NCBI GenBank assembly: GCA_024279495.1
Contig: JAJRRL010000006.1
Span: 31,360 to 95,359, forward strand
Source: Gammaproteobacteria bacterium
Lineage (GTDB): Bacteria > Pseudomonadota > Gammaproteobacteria > JAJRRL01
DNA length: 64,000 bases
Direction of reading: 5' to 3'
Shown here: in pieces, positions 12,605 through 21,783 of the stretch
Numbering within the stretch: position 1 is the first letter of the stretch
How the letters are laid out: every line of letters begins with the position of its first letter
Notes under the pieces: generated by a model
Databases searched by the model: none
What the model was told of the DNA's origin: nothing
The model's input: the letters and a program-made list of their open reading frames with translations, nothing else
Position numbers and translations under genes: made by a program

Positions 12605-12610
12605 TATAAT
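12605..12610 (+). promoter_or_regulatory. Consensus -10 box before the DUF5993-dsbB operon
   Basis: TATAAT at 12605-12610 has only a weak TTTAAT-like -35 at 12582-12587. A start site near 12617 would leave about 39 bases of leader before ATG 12656, and it lies downstream of the alternative TTG at 12590, which supports the internal ATG. The rest of the gap 12282-12604 shows no gene; it holds small hairpins such as GTGTC-GTG-GACAC near 12355. Confidence 0.4.
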
Positions 12611-12655
12611 GGAATCATAGAATTTCAACATTTATTCTGTTTGGAGGCTAATCCT

Positions 12656-12814
12656 ATGATGGCTCTTTTATTTCTTGCTCTCTCCGCTGGACTTTTCTCA
12701 CTTCTTTTTAAAAAGCGGACTATTGCTTTGACGTTTTTTAGCTTATCCGTGGCTCTCGGTCTGCTAATCCTGTGGCATCATTTTCATTTTAATAGCTTAA
12801 AAATCATACTTTAG
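12656..12814 (+). CDS. DUF5993-type small membrane protein beside DsbB
   Basis: A 52-residue protein with two membrane segments (MMALLFLALSAGLFSLLF, then a basic KKR loop and a second hydrophobic run). Proteins of this size and pattern, annotated as DUF5993, are regularly encoded directly before a DsbB-like gene, as here, 12 bp ahead of dsbB. Its function is unknown; a helper role for the neighbouring DsbB is inferred from the pairing. The frame opens at TTG 12590, but ATG 12656 follows GGAGG by eight bases and lies behind the TATAAT at 12605, so the shorter form is chosen. Confidence 0.75.
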   Translation: MMALLFLALSAGLFSLLFKKRTIALTFFSLSVALGLLILWHHFHFNSLKIIL

Positions 12815-12826
12815 AGGGGTGCTTGT

Positions 12827-13390
12827 ATGAGTATCAGTACAGAAAAAAAATGCTTGCTCGCAAATGCACTCGGAGCCTTTGCTTTAGCGATGATCTTAAT
12901 CGTGGCTTTCTTTTTTCAATTTTCTGACAAAGAAGTGCCTTGCCCTCTGTGTCTGCTGCAGCGAGCAGGCTTTCTGTTGATGGGCTTTGCCCTAATAATG
13001 AATTTGCGATTCGGCCTGAAAGCTAGCCATTACATGCTCGGTTTTTTGGGTGCCATCTTAACAATCTTAAGTAGCTTGCGACAAATCTTACTTCATATTA
13101 TTCCAGGCACAGGAACTTACGGAGGTGCTATCTTTTCATGGCACCTTTACACGTGGTCTTTCATTGCTTCTTTTGGCTTCTTATGCGCCACGTGTGTAGG
13201 ACTTTGGTGTCAAAGCCAACTAAATCGCTCTACCAAAGCGCCATCAGCAACTACTTATAAGCCCCTTTTTTACGTGCTTCTCTTTTTGCTTCTTGCCATT
13301 TCACTGACAAACACAGTTAGCACATACATGGAATGCGGACTTAATTACTGCCCATCAAACCCCAGCGGTTATCCACATAAACTGCTTTAG
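12827..13390 (+). CDS. DsbB-family disulfide bond formation protein
   Basis: Inner-membrane quinone-dependent oxidase that recharges a periplasmic thiol oxidase. The 187-residue protein has four to five membrane segments. The first periplasmic cysteine pair is in VPCPLCLLQR near residue 38, and a second candidate pair lies near the C-terminus in MECGLNYCPS. The C-terminal position of the second pair and the DUF5993 partner distinguish it from the second DsbB copy at 24263, so the two probably serve different thiol oxidases. ATG at 12827. It forms an operon with the upstream small membrane protein. Confidence 0.87.
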   Translation: MSISTEKKCLLANALGAFALAMILIVAFFFQFSDKEVPCPLCLLQRAGFLLMGFALIMNLRFGLKASHYMLGFLGAILTILSSLRQILLHIIPGTGTYGGAIFSWHLYTWSFIASFGFLCATCVGLWCQSQLNRSTKAPSATTYKPLFYVLLFLLLAISLTNTVSTYMECGLNYCPSNPSGYPHKLL

Positions 13391-13424
13391 CTATCCAGCC
13401 GGAGTGATGGCTACTCAATACAGC

Positions 13425-13892
13425 TTATTGGATGCCGCATCCATCAAATCCACCAACCTGGTCGTCGTTTTCTCTATTCCGATCTTCTAGAAACGCCTTT
13501 TTCTTAGAGTTGTTTCTAGCAGCCACAACACAGGCAGCCACAATAAGACCCGCTACTAAACCGATAACAGCCACGCCTACTAGACAGGCAGCCAAGGGGC
13601 TCATGCAAAGTGCTGAAGCCGCTGCAGCAATAACAGGTGCACTAGCACCACTGGCAGCAAAAACAATGGCACCAACACCAGCACCAACAGCGATACCACT
13701 GGCAGAAGCAATTCCAAAAACACCCAAACCACGCTTGAATCGTACGACCTTTTCCTCTTTTTGAATGACTCTTCCAATGCCGCCCAACATTTCGTTTCCT
13801 TCAGGAGTGAAAGCGGCCCATAGGCCAAAAAAACAGGCCAACCCGCCTAAAAAACTAGGACAACTTGCCGTACTTTGTGTCTGTTTACTCAT
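13425..13892 (-). CDS. Hypothetical glycine/alanine-rich membrane protein
   Basis: Not recognised. The protein is 155 residues if started at ATG 13892, which follows AGAGGAG; the frame extends to a TTG at 13961. A short polar N-terminus with Ser/Thr/Gln is followed by one hydrophobic segment and a basic stretch. Then comes an unusually long Ala/Gly/Val hydrophobic region, about residues 65-130, with small-residue spacings such as GIAVGAGVGAIVFAA, which favour tight helix packing. The tail is charged (KKKAFLEDRNRENDD). It stands alone between dsbB and rseP and fits the hydrophobic-hairpin-plus-tail pattern seen elsewhere in the window. Confidence 0.6.
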   Translation of the reverse strand: MSKQTQSTASCPSFLGGLACFFGLWAAFTPEGNEMLGGIGRVIQKEEKVVRFKRGLGVFGIASASGIAVGAGVGAIVFAASGASAPVIAAAASALCMSPLAACLVGVAVIGLVAGLIVAACVVAARNNSKKKAFLEDRNRENDDQVGGFDGCGIQ

Positions 13893-14074
13893 TAAAAAAC
13901 TCCTCTTTGTTTGCTTCAATAAATCAATGTATTCGATTATTGTTAATAGTAAATTGAACAATGCTTCTATAGGTCAGTAATGTCAATGCTCTCTCTTTTC
14001 TCGAATGGAAATAAAGAAGGCCCATACATGACATTCAAACCCACCTCGATATTTTTCCCTTAGTTCTCAATACC

Positions 14075-15421
14075 TTAGTACAAGGCCAACACATCATTAA
14101 ACGTCGCCTGGATCATCACCAAAATAAGCACAACAAATCCAATGGTATAACCCAGCTGCTGCGCTCGAGCAGGTAAAGGCCTACGCAACACAAGCTCAAT
14201 GAGCTGAAAGAGCACATGCCCCCCATCCAAACCAGGGATAGGAAGCAGGTTCACAAACCCAATAGTCACGCTAATAAAAGCAAGAAAACGCAAATAAACA
14301 GACAGGCCGCCCAAAGTAGCTTGGCCCGCTGCTTTAAACACACTAATCGGACCGCCTAACATTTTTGTTGAAATACTTCCGGTAATGAGCTTATAAATCA
14401 TTCGTGCGTTGGTTGTGATTAAATGCCACGTCTCGATTGCCCCTGCCGGCAAAGCTTGCCACCACGACAAACGATAGTGATATAAATAACCCTTAGGATA
14501 TTCAGGTATTTTTGCTGTCACGCCTAAAAAACCGTGTTTTCGTTTGTTTTGAACAAGAGAACCAAGCACTATGCTTACCGTATGACGAACGCCCTCTCTC
14601 TCAAACTGTACTATGGCTTTAGCATGCGGGTGATTGCGAACCAGCATCACAAAAAGCTTCCAATCCAACACAGGTTTTCCATCAAAAGAAAGAATATGAT
14701 CGCCTGTTTGCAAACCCGCTTTATTTGCAGGCGAATCAAGAAGCACATGATCCACAATCGGCAATACTTTAGGAAAATACGGTGCAATGCCAAGCAAACT
14801 TAAAGCGTTGTCTGTTCGCTTTTTCAATCTTAATTGAGCCAACGACAACGATAAGCGTAACTGTCGACCCCCTCGCTTCATCTCAACAAACAATGGCTTT
14901 TTATCACCGGCATGAACAGACAAAGCAATCATCACATCTCGCCACGTTTGCGTGCTTTGTCCAGCCACTTTAAGAAATTGATCGCCAGGCATCACATCTG
15001 CTCTTTTGGCAGCGGAATGCAAACCCACATGACCCACAACCGGACGAACCCGCTCACCACCAATCAAGCCAACGGCTGCAAACAAAACCACTGCAAAAAG
15101 CATGTTAATAAGAGGGCCTGCCATCACAATGCAAAAACGCTTCCATAAAGCTGCTCTTGGAAAAGCATCATTAGGTAGAGGGCCTTCAGCATCATGCGAA
15201 CTGTCATCCAGCATTTTCACATAACCACCCAGAGGAAAAAGGCCTAGACGGTACTCAACGCCATCCTTGCCTTGGCGCTTCCAAACAGCACGACCAAAAC
15301 CAACAGAAAAGCGCAAAACACGCACACCACACCAACGAGCGACCACAAAGTGGCCGTATTCATGCAGCAATATGATCAAAAAAATAGCAATAAATGCACC
15401 GAGAATAGAGAGAATGGACAT
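14075..15421 (-). CDS. rseP: RIP zinc metalloprotease RseP
   Basis: Site-2-type intramembrane protease that cleaves the anti-sigma factor RseA after DegS and so releases sigma E. The 448 residues show the zinc motif HEYGH near residue 20, two PDZ domains in the middle (VMPGDQFLKVAGQ and LQTGDHILSFDGK), and the C-terminal motif LDGGH that supplies the third metal ligand. Four membrane segments are visible. ATG at 15421. In many gammaproteobacteria rseP lies between dxr/cdsA and bamA; here it stands without them, next to a eukaryote-like gene, so the local order has been rearranged. Confidence 0.95.
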   Translation of the reverse strand: MSILSILGAFIAIFLIILLHEYGHFVVARWCGVRVLRFSVGFGRAVWKRQGKDGVEYRLGLFPLGGYVKMLDDSSHDAEGPLPNDAFPRAALWKRFCIVMAGPLINMLFAVVLFAAVGLIGGERVRPVVGHVGLHSAAKRADVMPGDQFLKVAGQSTQTWRDVMIALSVHAGDKKPLFVEMKRGGRQLRLSLSLAQLRLKKRTDNALSLLGIAPYFPKVLPIVDHVLLDSPANKAGLQTGDHILSFDGKPVLDWKLFVMLVRNHPHAKAIVQFEREGVRHTVSIVLGSLVQNKRKHGFLGVTAKIPEYPKGYLYHYRLSWWQALPAGAIETWHLITTNARMIYKLITGSISTKMLGGPISVFKAAGQATLGGLSVYLRFLAFISVTIGFVNLLPIPGLDGGHVLFQLIELVLRRPLPARAQQLGYTIGFVVLILVMIQATFNDVLALY

Positions 15422-15515
15422 GTTAGCAGGTCCTCCTTGGGCTCGTTATGAACTAAACACTTTCAGCACAACAAAACATATTAACACACCGATTGGATCT
15501 TTTTAAACCCCCCAA

Positions 15516-16370
15516 CTAAGCCACGGGAAAATATCCGTTATCAGAACTCCCCTCAATGGGCTCAAAAATAGAAGGAGCTATATGATTCTGGAAACCCTTT
15601 TTTGCAGAAGAGCCTACGAACATAATAAGAGCGACCCTGAGTGATCGATGGATCACACCTCGAAAAAGATACCTTATGAACTCGCCCATAGACAAGCTCC
15701 TAGATAACGCACACATTTCCTGTAAAAATCCTGTCGGATGATCAGCCATTTGCTGCACTCGAGCTGCAGTATCAAATGGGTGCGTCATACAGGCAGTGCC
15801 CCCGCCCATCAGAACAGCTGCTATATTGCAGTTAGGGGACACAGCAAATCGCCTGGATAAGTACGCATTTCCTCTTTCAATAAGACCCGAAAGCAACGCC
15901 ATGGTGAAAAAAAATTCTCGAAAAGCAGTTGGAGCAGCACCCGTCAAAAACCAAGAATAGCCAAAGCGACGCATCAATTCACGCGAAACATCTGCTGAAG
16001 CACTGGGTAGTCCCACCTTATTCAGCTGTTGTAATACGGTCCCATAAACCTCCATGGCAGAGTTATAAGGGGTGCAAATCACTCCAGATGCTCCAGCAGC
16101 AAAAATCGTGCGAATAGGTTTTCCTGAATCCGGATTCAAAGCGCGACGCAAACTTGAGTTAACAGCAAACTGTGTCACGGTTCTGAAGGTAACAGCAAGA
16201 ACATTCATGGTCAGACCACTAAACAAATGCCTGAGTGAAATAGAGCCTCGACTTCCAGCCTGTTTTCTGGCAGCCAACACCCACAGTGGGTAAGTCGCTC
16301 CCGCCATTGCAGGACCAACAACAACCCCTCCAAAGGACTCTTGAACCGCCACACTTGCTTGGATACGCAT
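15516..16370 (-). CDS. Mitochondrial-carrier-like (SLC25-type) protein
   Basis: Looks like a member of the mitochondrial carrier family, six-helix exchangers that are almost confined to eukaryotes. The 284-residue frame shows a threefold pattern. Odd helices end in proline motifs at about residues 28 (TYPLWVLAARKQ), 101 (CTPYNSAMEV) and 198 (THPFDTAARVQQ). Each is followed, with varying loops, by an even-helix motif: LFSGLTMNVLAVTFR, FLTGAAPTAFREFFF and LFRGVIHRSLRVALIMF. Only the third proline motif keeps the acidic residue, and the basic partner is shifted, so transport may be altered. Legionella has one characterised bacterial carrier of this type, LncP, a secreted effector. The start is uncertain: TTG 16430, ATG 16379 or ATG 16370. 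Confidence 0.72.
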   Translation of the reverse strand: MRIQASVAVQESFGGVVVGPAMAGATYPLWVLAARKQAGSRGSISLRHLFSGLTMNVLAVTFRTVTQFAVNSSLRRALNPDSGKPIRTIFAAGASGVICTPYNSAMEVYGTVLQQLNKVGLPSASADVSRELMRRFGYSWFLTGAAPTAFREFFFTMALLSGLIERGNAYLSRRFAVSPNCNIAAVLMGGGTACMTHPFDTAARVQQMADHPTGFLQEMCALSRSLSMGEFIRYLFRGVIHRSLRVALIMFVGSSAKKGFQNHIAPSIFEPIEGSSDNGYFPVA

Positions 16371-16478
16371 ATTTAACATCTCTTTTATTGGTGACCTCAG
16401 GACAATAGCAGATATCCACCACCCAACCAAGAAATTTTCAATCCAGACTCAGACCTTGCCCCAAAACTAGAAATTTAA

Positions 16479-16511
16479 GGTGAACCCCCGAGTTTCATGT
16501 GTAAACCCTGC
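16479..16511 (+). repeat. Short interspersed element, copy upstream of rlmD
   Basis: About 33 bp with the core TGAACCCC, GTTTC and CCCTGC. A second copy, roughly 80 percent identical by eye, lies at 50922-50953, upstream of mtaD in the same orientation. Both are within 55-100 bp of a start codon, so a role in the leader or promoter is possible. Confidence 0.45.
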
Positions 16512-16562
16512 AACAAGAGGGAAAGATGGTGTATGATGCACTTCATAAAAAGGAGAACAAAC

Positions 16563-17888
16563 ATGGGAAAAAATAAGCGCTTTGACCGCTCCATCAAAAC
16601 CACTACTGTGCAAAGCTTAAGTCACGATGGCCGAGGCATCTGCAAGCTCGACGGGAAAATAACCTTTATTCTGGGTGCACTCCCTGGAGAAGAGGTCAGC
16701 TACCAACCCTTAAAACACGCGAAGGGAATAACTAGCGCTGTGGCACAAGAAATCCTTACTCCATCAAAAGAAAGAATTGAAGCCCCCTGTCCGCATTTCA
16801 CGTCATGCGGAGGATGCCAGCTGCAGCACCTCTCTCAAGAGAGTCAACTCTCTCACAAAAATCAGGTCCTCCAAGAGCTATTTCAGTATATTGGGCTAAC
16901 CGATTCTGCCGAATGGGCCCCTGCTCTAAAAGGCCCAAGCTACGGCTATCGTCGTCGTGCTCGTCTCAGCGTTAAACACGTGGAAAAAAAAGGGAAAGTC
17001 CTCGTTGGGTTTCGTGAACTCGATGGCCGTTTTGTCAGTGATAACTCGCAATGCCCCGTACTCACTCCGCCATTTAATACCTTGCTAGAACCTCTGAGCG
17101 ACCTCATCGGCACACTATCTATCCCCGACAAAATCCCTCAAATTGAGCTCACTCAAGCAAGCCCACAACCAACCTTACTTATTCGTCATTTAAGCCCATT
17201 AACAGCGAATGACACAGATCTTTTGAAAGATTTTTCAGACAAGCTACAATTACAGATCTTACTGCAACCCAAAGGTTACGACAGTATCACCGACCTTGCT
17301 GGGGAACTCTCTTCTGCTGAGCTTAACTACGAGATGAATGGCATCACGTATTTTTTCAAACCCCAACAGTTTATTCAAATCAATGCCGAGATGAATGAAC
17401 AGATGATTCAACAAGCCCTTGATTGGTTGCAACCAAAAGAAGGTGAGCGAATCTTAGATTTATTCTGTGGTATTGGTAACATTTCACTACCCCTAGCAAA
17501 ACGCTGCAAGTGGGTTATTGGCGTTGAAGGTGATACAAGCGCCGTCTTACAAGCTGAAAGAAATGCAGCCCACAACAACCTCAAAAACACAACTTTCTTT
17601 ACTGAGAATTTATTTGAAGATGCGACAAAATCATTGTGGGCTCTACACCCTTACGATGCCATTGTCATTGACCCACCTCGCGCAGGAGCCAAAGAACTCA
17701 TCGCCAATATCAAGCAGTTTCATGCTAACCGAATTCTTTATATCTCTTGTCATCCAGCCACACTAGCTCGAGATACTGCCCTCCTAAAAGACCAAGGGTA
17801 TATTCTCAAAAAAGCCGGCATTATGGATATGTTCCCACAAACTCAACACATGGAAGCAATGGCCTTATTTGTCCGAGAAAAATCATGA
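16563..17888 (+). CDS. rlmD: 23S rRNA (uracil-1939-C5)-methyltransferase RlmD
   Basis: Adds a methyl group to U1939 of 23S rRNA using S-adenosylmethionine. The 441 residues include an N-terminal TRAM-type domain (TVQSLSHDGRGICKLDGK). The iron-sulfur cysteines are in CPHFTSCGGCQLQHL near residue 77, with a further Cys in DNSQCPVL. The SAM motif is LDLFCGIGNISLPLA, and the catalytic cysteine lies in ISCHPATLARD. ATG 16563 follows AAGGAG by seven bases and is preferred over the upstream in-frame start at 16497. Its stop overlaps the relA start (ATGA), matching the rlmD-relA pair of E. coli. Confidence 0.96.
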   Translation: MGKNKRFDRSIKTTTVQSLSHDGRGICKLDGKITFILGALPGEEVSYQPLKHAKGITSAVAQEILTPSKERIEAPCPHFTSCGGCQLQHLSQESQLSHKNQVLQELFQYIGLTDSAEWAPALKGPSYGYRRRARLSVKHVEKKGKVLVGFRELDGRFVSDNSQCPVLTPPFNTLLEPLSDLIGTLSIPDKIPQIELTQASPQPTLLIRHLSPLTANDTDLLKDFSDKLQLQILLQPKGYDSITDLAGELSSAELNYEMNGITYFFKPQQFIQINAEMNEQMIQQALDWLQPKEGERILDLFCGIGNISLPLAKRCKWVIGVEGDTSAVLQAERNAAHNNLKNTTFFTENLFEDATKSLWALHPYDAIVIDPPRAGAKELIANIKQFHANRILYISCHPATLARDTALLKDQGYILKKAGIMDMFPQTQHMEAMALFVREKS

Positions 17889-20065
17889 CATCTGTGCAAG
17901 AGTGCTTAAATAGTTGGATTTTAAGCCTTGCTTCTTCAGAAAGCGCCATTATTAAGTGCGCAAACCAAGCTGCTTCTGCTATAGAGGAATACCACAAAAA
18001 AAACATCACCATCGATTGGACAGAACTAAATGCCGGTATATCTATTGCCAGCTACGTCATTCCTTACTGCCGACAATACCAGTTACTAGAAGCTGCTATT
18101 TTACTTCCCATGACTCTGGCCCTATCAAATGAGGAACTCTCGCAATGTATCGACAATCAAGATGTCTTGACCTTGCTAACCGTTATTCGTCGAATGAATA
18201 TAGTCAATGCCACCTATCTCAACCAACAAGACACCCCCAGCAACAACACACAATCTAAGCTAAGAAAAATGCTTTTAGCTTTGGTCACCGATATTCGAGC
18301 AGTTGTTATTAAACTAGCTGAACAACGTCATCTCCTAGAGACTCTACCAAAAAAAAAGACAACTCACGGTGAGCAGCTGGCTTTGCTGGCAAGAGATATC
18401 TATGCCCCACTAGCCAATCGCCTCGGCCTGTATCACCTCAAATGGCCTATCGAAGATTTATCGTTTCGACAACTTGATCTCGACCGTTATATGACTATCG
18501 CCAAAGGTTTACGTGAAACTCGTGTTGAACGAGAAGCTTTCATTGAATACGCTACTCATTGCTTAAGTGAATGCCTCAAATCAGAATTACCTCAGCTACC
18601 TGCGTCAATCAAAGGTCGTGCAAAACACATTTACAGTATTCATAAAAAAAGCGAGAGGAAAAACATAGCTCCCAACGCCTTGTTTGACATGACAGCTATC
18701 CGCGTTTTAGTCAATACCAACGAAGACTGCTATCACATCCTCGCCTGCTTACACAATAAATGGGAGCATGTCCCGGAGGAATATGATGACTACATCTCAA
18801 GACCTAAAGGTAATGGTTATCAATCGATTCATACCGTTGCACTTATTAATAAGCACCTAGTTGAAATACAAATACGAACACACGCCATGCATCAATCAGC
18901 AGAACTAGGTGTGGCTGCACATTGGAAATATAAAGAAGCGAACTCAAGCGCTTTATCTCAAACTCCTTCTGTGAACTGGCTCAACGAACTTCTCCATTGG
19001 CAAGAGGAAATCACTACCGACAAACCCAATGTCTTTCAACACACCTTTGCTAATCGTATTTATGTTTTTACTCCCGACCACCAAGTGATTGACTTAGACT
19101 TAGGAGCAACAGCTGTCGATTTCGCTTACGCTGTTCACACTCAAATAGGGCATCGATGCAAAAGCGCTAAAATTGGTGATCGAATTATCCCGCTCAATCA
19201 CCCCTTACAAACAGGCGATATTGTCACAATCATCACACAAAAAGAACCTAAGCCTAGGCAAGATTGGCTTAACTCCGAACGTGGATACATTAAAACACGA
19301 TCGGCTATCAGCAAAATAAAATCATGGTTTAAAAAACAAAGGCATGATGAATACATTACGTCTGGTCGAGCCATTTGGGATAAACACTTACGCAAAGAAA
19401 ACATCAAAAACGAAGATACTCAAACGCTTCTTCGACATTTCAATCTATCGCACATTGATGACTTAATGATTGCACTAGGAAGTAGTGATCTAAAAATTCG
19501 AACAATCTTACGCCAGCTTAGACAAATCACACAGACAAACAATCCAGATAACAAACCAAGCTCTTCTGACGTAATCAAAAACACATCGCCTTCTTCAAGT
19601 AAAACAGGGGTCATTGTCGATGGCATTGGCTGTTTATCAACTCAACTGGCTCGTTGCTGTTATCCCATTCCCGGCGACTCGATTATCGGCTACTTAACAA
19701 GAGCTCACGGCATTTCAGTTCACCACACATTTTGCGAAAACAGAAAGCAAGATAGCGATAGAAAACGTGAACGCCAAATCGACGCCACGTGGGGAGATAC
19801 TAGTACTCATTACTATTCTGCTCACATTCGCATTATTTGCGAAAATGATCAAGCCATCACCGACAGCTTGTGGACCGTGCTTTCTCAGCATGAAACCAAA
19901 CTTATCCGATCACAATCACAAGTAAACCGTCAGCAATCAAGGCGATTTCATCATGTGCTCATACAGGTTAATGATAAATTACAACTCAATGCCGTTATAC
20001 AAGCCCTAACACACGTTCGCGGTGTCTTTCAAATTTCTCGAATAGGAGTCGATCATGCCCTCTAA
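17885..20065 (+). CDS. relA: GTP pyrophosphokinase RelA
   Basis: Ribosome-associated synthetase that makes (p)ppGpp when uncharged tRNA accumulates. The 726 residues contain a pseudo-hydrolase domain without the HD metal motif. The synthetase domain has EYDDYISRPKGNGYQSIHT; the acidic ExDD signature is typical of monofunctional RelA rather than SpoT. A TGS domain follows (RIYVFTPDHQVIDLDLGATA), and C-terminal zinc-finger and ACT regions (CCYPIPGDSIIGYL) complete the length. ATG 17885 overlaps the rlmD stop; the longer in-frame opening to 17747 lies inside rlmD and is not used. It overlaps the following methyltransferase gene by 11 bp. Confidence 0.96.
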   Translation: MTSVQECLNSWILSLASSESAIIKCANQAASAIEEYHKKNITIDWTELNAGISIASYVIPYCRQYQLLEAAILLPMTLALSNEELSQCIDNQDVLTLLTVIRRMNIVNATYLNQQDTPSNNTQSKLRKMLLALVTDIRAVVIKLAEQRHLLETLPKKKTTHGEQLALLARDIYAPLANRLGLYHLKWPIEDLSFRQLDLDRYMTIAKGLRETRVEREAFIEYATHCLSECLKSELPQLPASIKGRAKHIYSIHKKSERKNIAPNALFDMTAIRVLVNTNEDCYHILACLHNKWEHVPEEYDDYISRPKGNGYQSIHTVALINKHLVEIQIRTHAMHQSAELGVAAHWKYKEANSSALSQTPSVNWLNELLHWQEEITTDKPNVFQHTFANRIYVFTPDHQVIDLDLGATAVDFAYAVHTQIGHRCKSAKIGDRIIPLNHPLQTGDIVTIITQKEPKPRQDWLNSERGYIKTRSAISKIKSWFKKQRHDEYITSGRAIWDKHLRKENIKNEDTQTLLRHFNLSHIDDLMIALGSSDLKIRTILRQLRQITQTNNPDNKPSSSDVIKNTSPSSSKTGVIVDGIGCLSTQLARCCYPIPGDSIIGYLTRAHGISVHHTFCENRKQDSDRKRERQIDATWGDTSTHYYSAHIRIICENDQAITDSLWTVLSQHETKLIRSQSQVNRQQSRRFHHVLIQVNDKLQLNAVIQALTHVRGVFQISRIGVDHAL

Positions 20066-20945
20066 CCCTCAAGGGAACACTTTCCAACAATGTGCCTCTT
20101 GGCTAGGCCACCTTAGTCCAAGCATAGTCAAACTAATCAAACCTTTTTTGAAACTAATCAAGAAAACCAACTCTTTCGAGCCTGAGGTTACGGCAACCAT
20201 CAATGGCTTCCCCTACCTCCTCAACATAAACGACTTCATCCAGCAACAGATGTTTTACTTTGGGTGTTTTGACTTTAAAGGCGTCTTTTTCATCACAGAC
20301 TTATGCAGAAAAATAAATTGCAAAACAGCTTTGGATATAGGGTCAAATGTTGGCAACCACGCGGTTCATCTATCGTCTGTTTGCACTAGCCTTTACGCTT
20401 TTGAACCCAACGACACTGTTGCCTCTGTATTTCAAAAAGCCTTAGATAACAAAAAATCCAACATCACCTTGGTCACAGAAGGCCTATCCAATGAAAATGC
20501 TACTGTTCCTTTCTTTGAAAACCCCCAAAACCTAGGGGGCTCTAGCTTCATCAAAGAACACGCCTCTAGGAAAGTAGAAGTAACACAAAAAGAACTCACC
20601 ATTTCCCATGCAGGAGAAGCCATTCAGCGTTTAGGTATTTCTGATATCGATTTCATAAAAATTGATGTAGAAGGCTTAGAGTATGAAGTCATTGATGGCC
20701 TCGAATCCATTATTCAACGAGACCAACCCTTGTTAGACTTAGAGTTCAACCGAATCACCGCCAAAAAATTTGAATCATTTGAGAAGCTAAAAAGAAAGCT
20801 TCCTGGGTACATTTTTTATGGAACAAAAAAATATGGTGCAAATCCTCTTTCCACAAAACTTGTTTTGTGTGACTTCAACATGACAAGAAACTATGCACAC
20901 ATCATTGCCGTTCCAAAAAGGTTTCAAGATATTATCTCTACTTAG
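20055..20945 (+). CDS. FkbM-family methyltransferase
   Basis: SAM-dependent methyltransferase of the FkbM type, a family that often modifies sugars or secondary metabolites. In the 296 residues the SAM site is [18 protein letters not shown] near residue 95, with the acidic loop [31 protein letters not shown] near residue 200 is the family's most characteristic block. The ATG at 20055 follows TAGGAG and lies within the relA 3' end, so translation is probably coupled to relA. This is an unusual partner for a stringent-response gene, and no glycan genes are nearby. It converges on accD, overlapping it by 8 bp. Confidence 0.87.
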   Translation: MPSNPQGNTFQQCASWLGHLSPSIVKLIKPFLKLIKKTNSFEPEVTATINGFPYLLNINDFIQQQMFYFGCFDFKGVFFITDLCRKINCKTALDIGSNVGNHAVHLSSVCTSLYAFEPNDTVASVFQKALDNKKSNITLVTEGLSNENATVPFFENPQNLGGSSFIKEHASRKVEVTQKELTISHAGEAIQRLGISDIDFIKIDVEGLEYEVIDGLESIIQRDQPLLDLEFNRITAKKFESFEKLKRKLPGYIFYGTKKYGANPLSTKLVLCDFNMTRNYAHIIAVPKRFQDIIST

Positions 20946-21783
20946 CGTGCATCAACATCGACAGCATATTAGCGATCGTATCTTTTAGGTCACGGCGATG
21001 AACAATGTTATCGATAGCACCATGCTTTAGAAGAAATTCACTTCGCTGAAAACCTTCAGGCAGGGTTTGACGAATGGTTTGCTCAATCACTCGCGGACCA
21101 GAAAAACCAATAAGCGCTTTAGGTTCAGCTAAAATAATATCACCCAAAGTAGCAAAGCTTGCAGACACGCCACCCATGGTTGGATCTGTCAAAACAGAAA
21201 TAAACGGTAGTTTTGCTTTAGCCAAACGTGACAAGACAGCTGCTGATTTTCCCATTTGAAAAAGAGAAAACAAAGATTCCTGCATACGCGCGCCACCACT
21301 TGTGGCAAAACACACAAAAGGACAGCCTTTTCTTAGGGCATATTCAGCAGCAATCGCAAATCGTTCGCCAACAGCAGCACTCATAGAGCCACCAATAAAA
21401 GAAAATTCAAATGCTGCAGCAACCAAAGGCTGTGCCTTCACTTGACCTGCCATCACAATCAAAGCTTCTGTTTCATTCGTTTTTTTCTGAGCTTGCGTTA
21501 AACGATCTTTGTATTTTTTAGAATCTTTAAACTTAAGATGATCAACCGCCGTCACACCCGCTCCCAACTCTTCTCGACCCTCTTCATCTAAAAAGTAGTC
21601 TAATCGCTGACGTGCAGATAAACGCATGTGATATTGGCATTTAGTACACACAAACAAATTACGTTCAACTTCGGCTCGATATAAAGTAGCAGAACAACCT
21701 GAACACTGTACCCACAATCCATCAGGGATTGCTTTTTTATTTGAACCACTCACTTTAGGCAATAAACGTTTCAACCAACTCAT
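20938..21783 (-). CDS. accD: Acetyl-CoA carboxylase carboxyltransferase subunit beta
   Basis: Beta subunit of the carboxyltransferase that makes malonyl-CoA, the first step of fatty acid synthesis; it works with AccA, AccB and AccC. The 281 residues start [10 protein letters not shown], then show the four-cysteine zinc ribbon ([11 protein letters not shown] and [11 protein letters not shown]). The crotonase-like core has [24 protein letters not shown] and [14 protein letters not shown] 21783 follows GGAGAG and overlaps the truA stop as ATGA; longer readings in this frame run back through truA and are not used. Cotranscription with truA is expected. Confidence 0.97.
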   Translation of the reverse strand: MSWLKRLLPKVSGSNKKAIPDGLWVQCSGCSATLYRAEVERNLFVCTKCQYHMRLSARQRLDYFLDEEGREELGAGVTAVDHLKFKDSKKYKDRLTQAQKKTNETEALIVMAGQVKAQPLVAAAFEFSFIGGSMSAAVGERFAIAAEYALRKGCPFVCFATSGGARMQESLFSLFQMGKSAAVLSRLAKAKLPFISVLTDPTMGGVSASFATLGDIILAEPKALIGFSGPRVIEQTIRQTLPEGFQRSEFLLKHGAIDNIVHRRDLKDTIANMLSMLMHAK

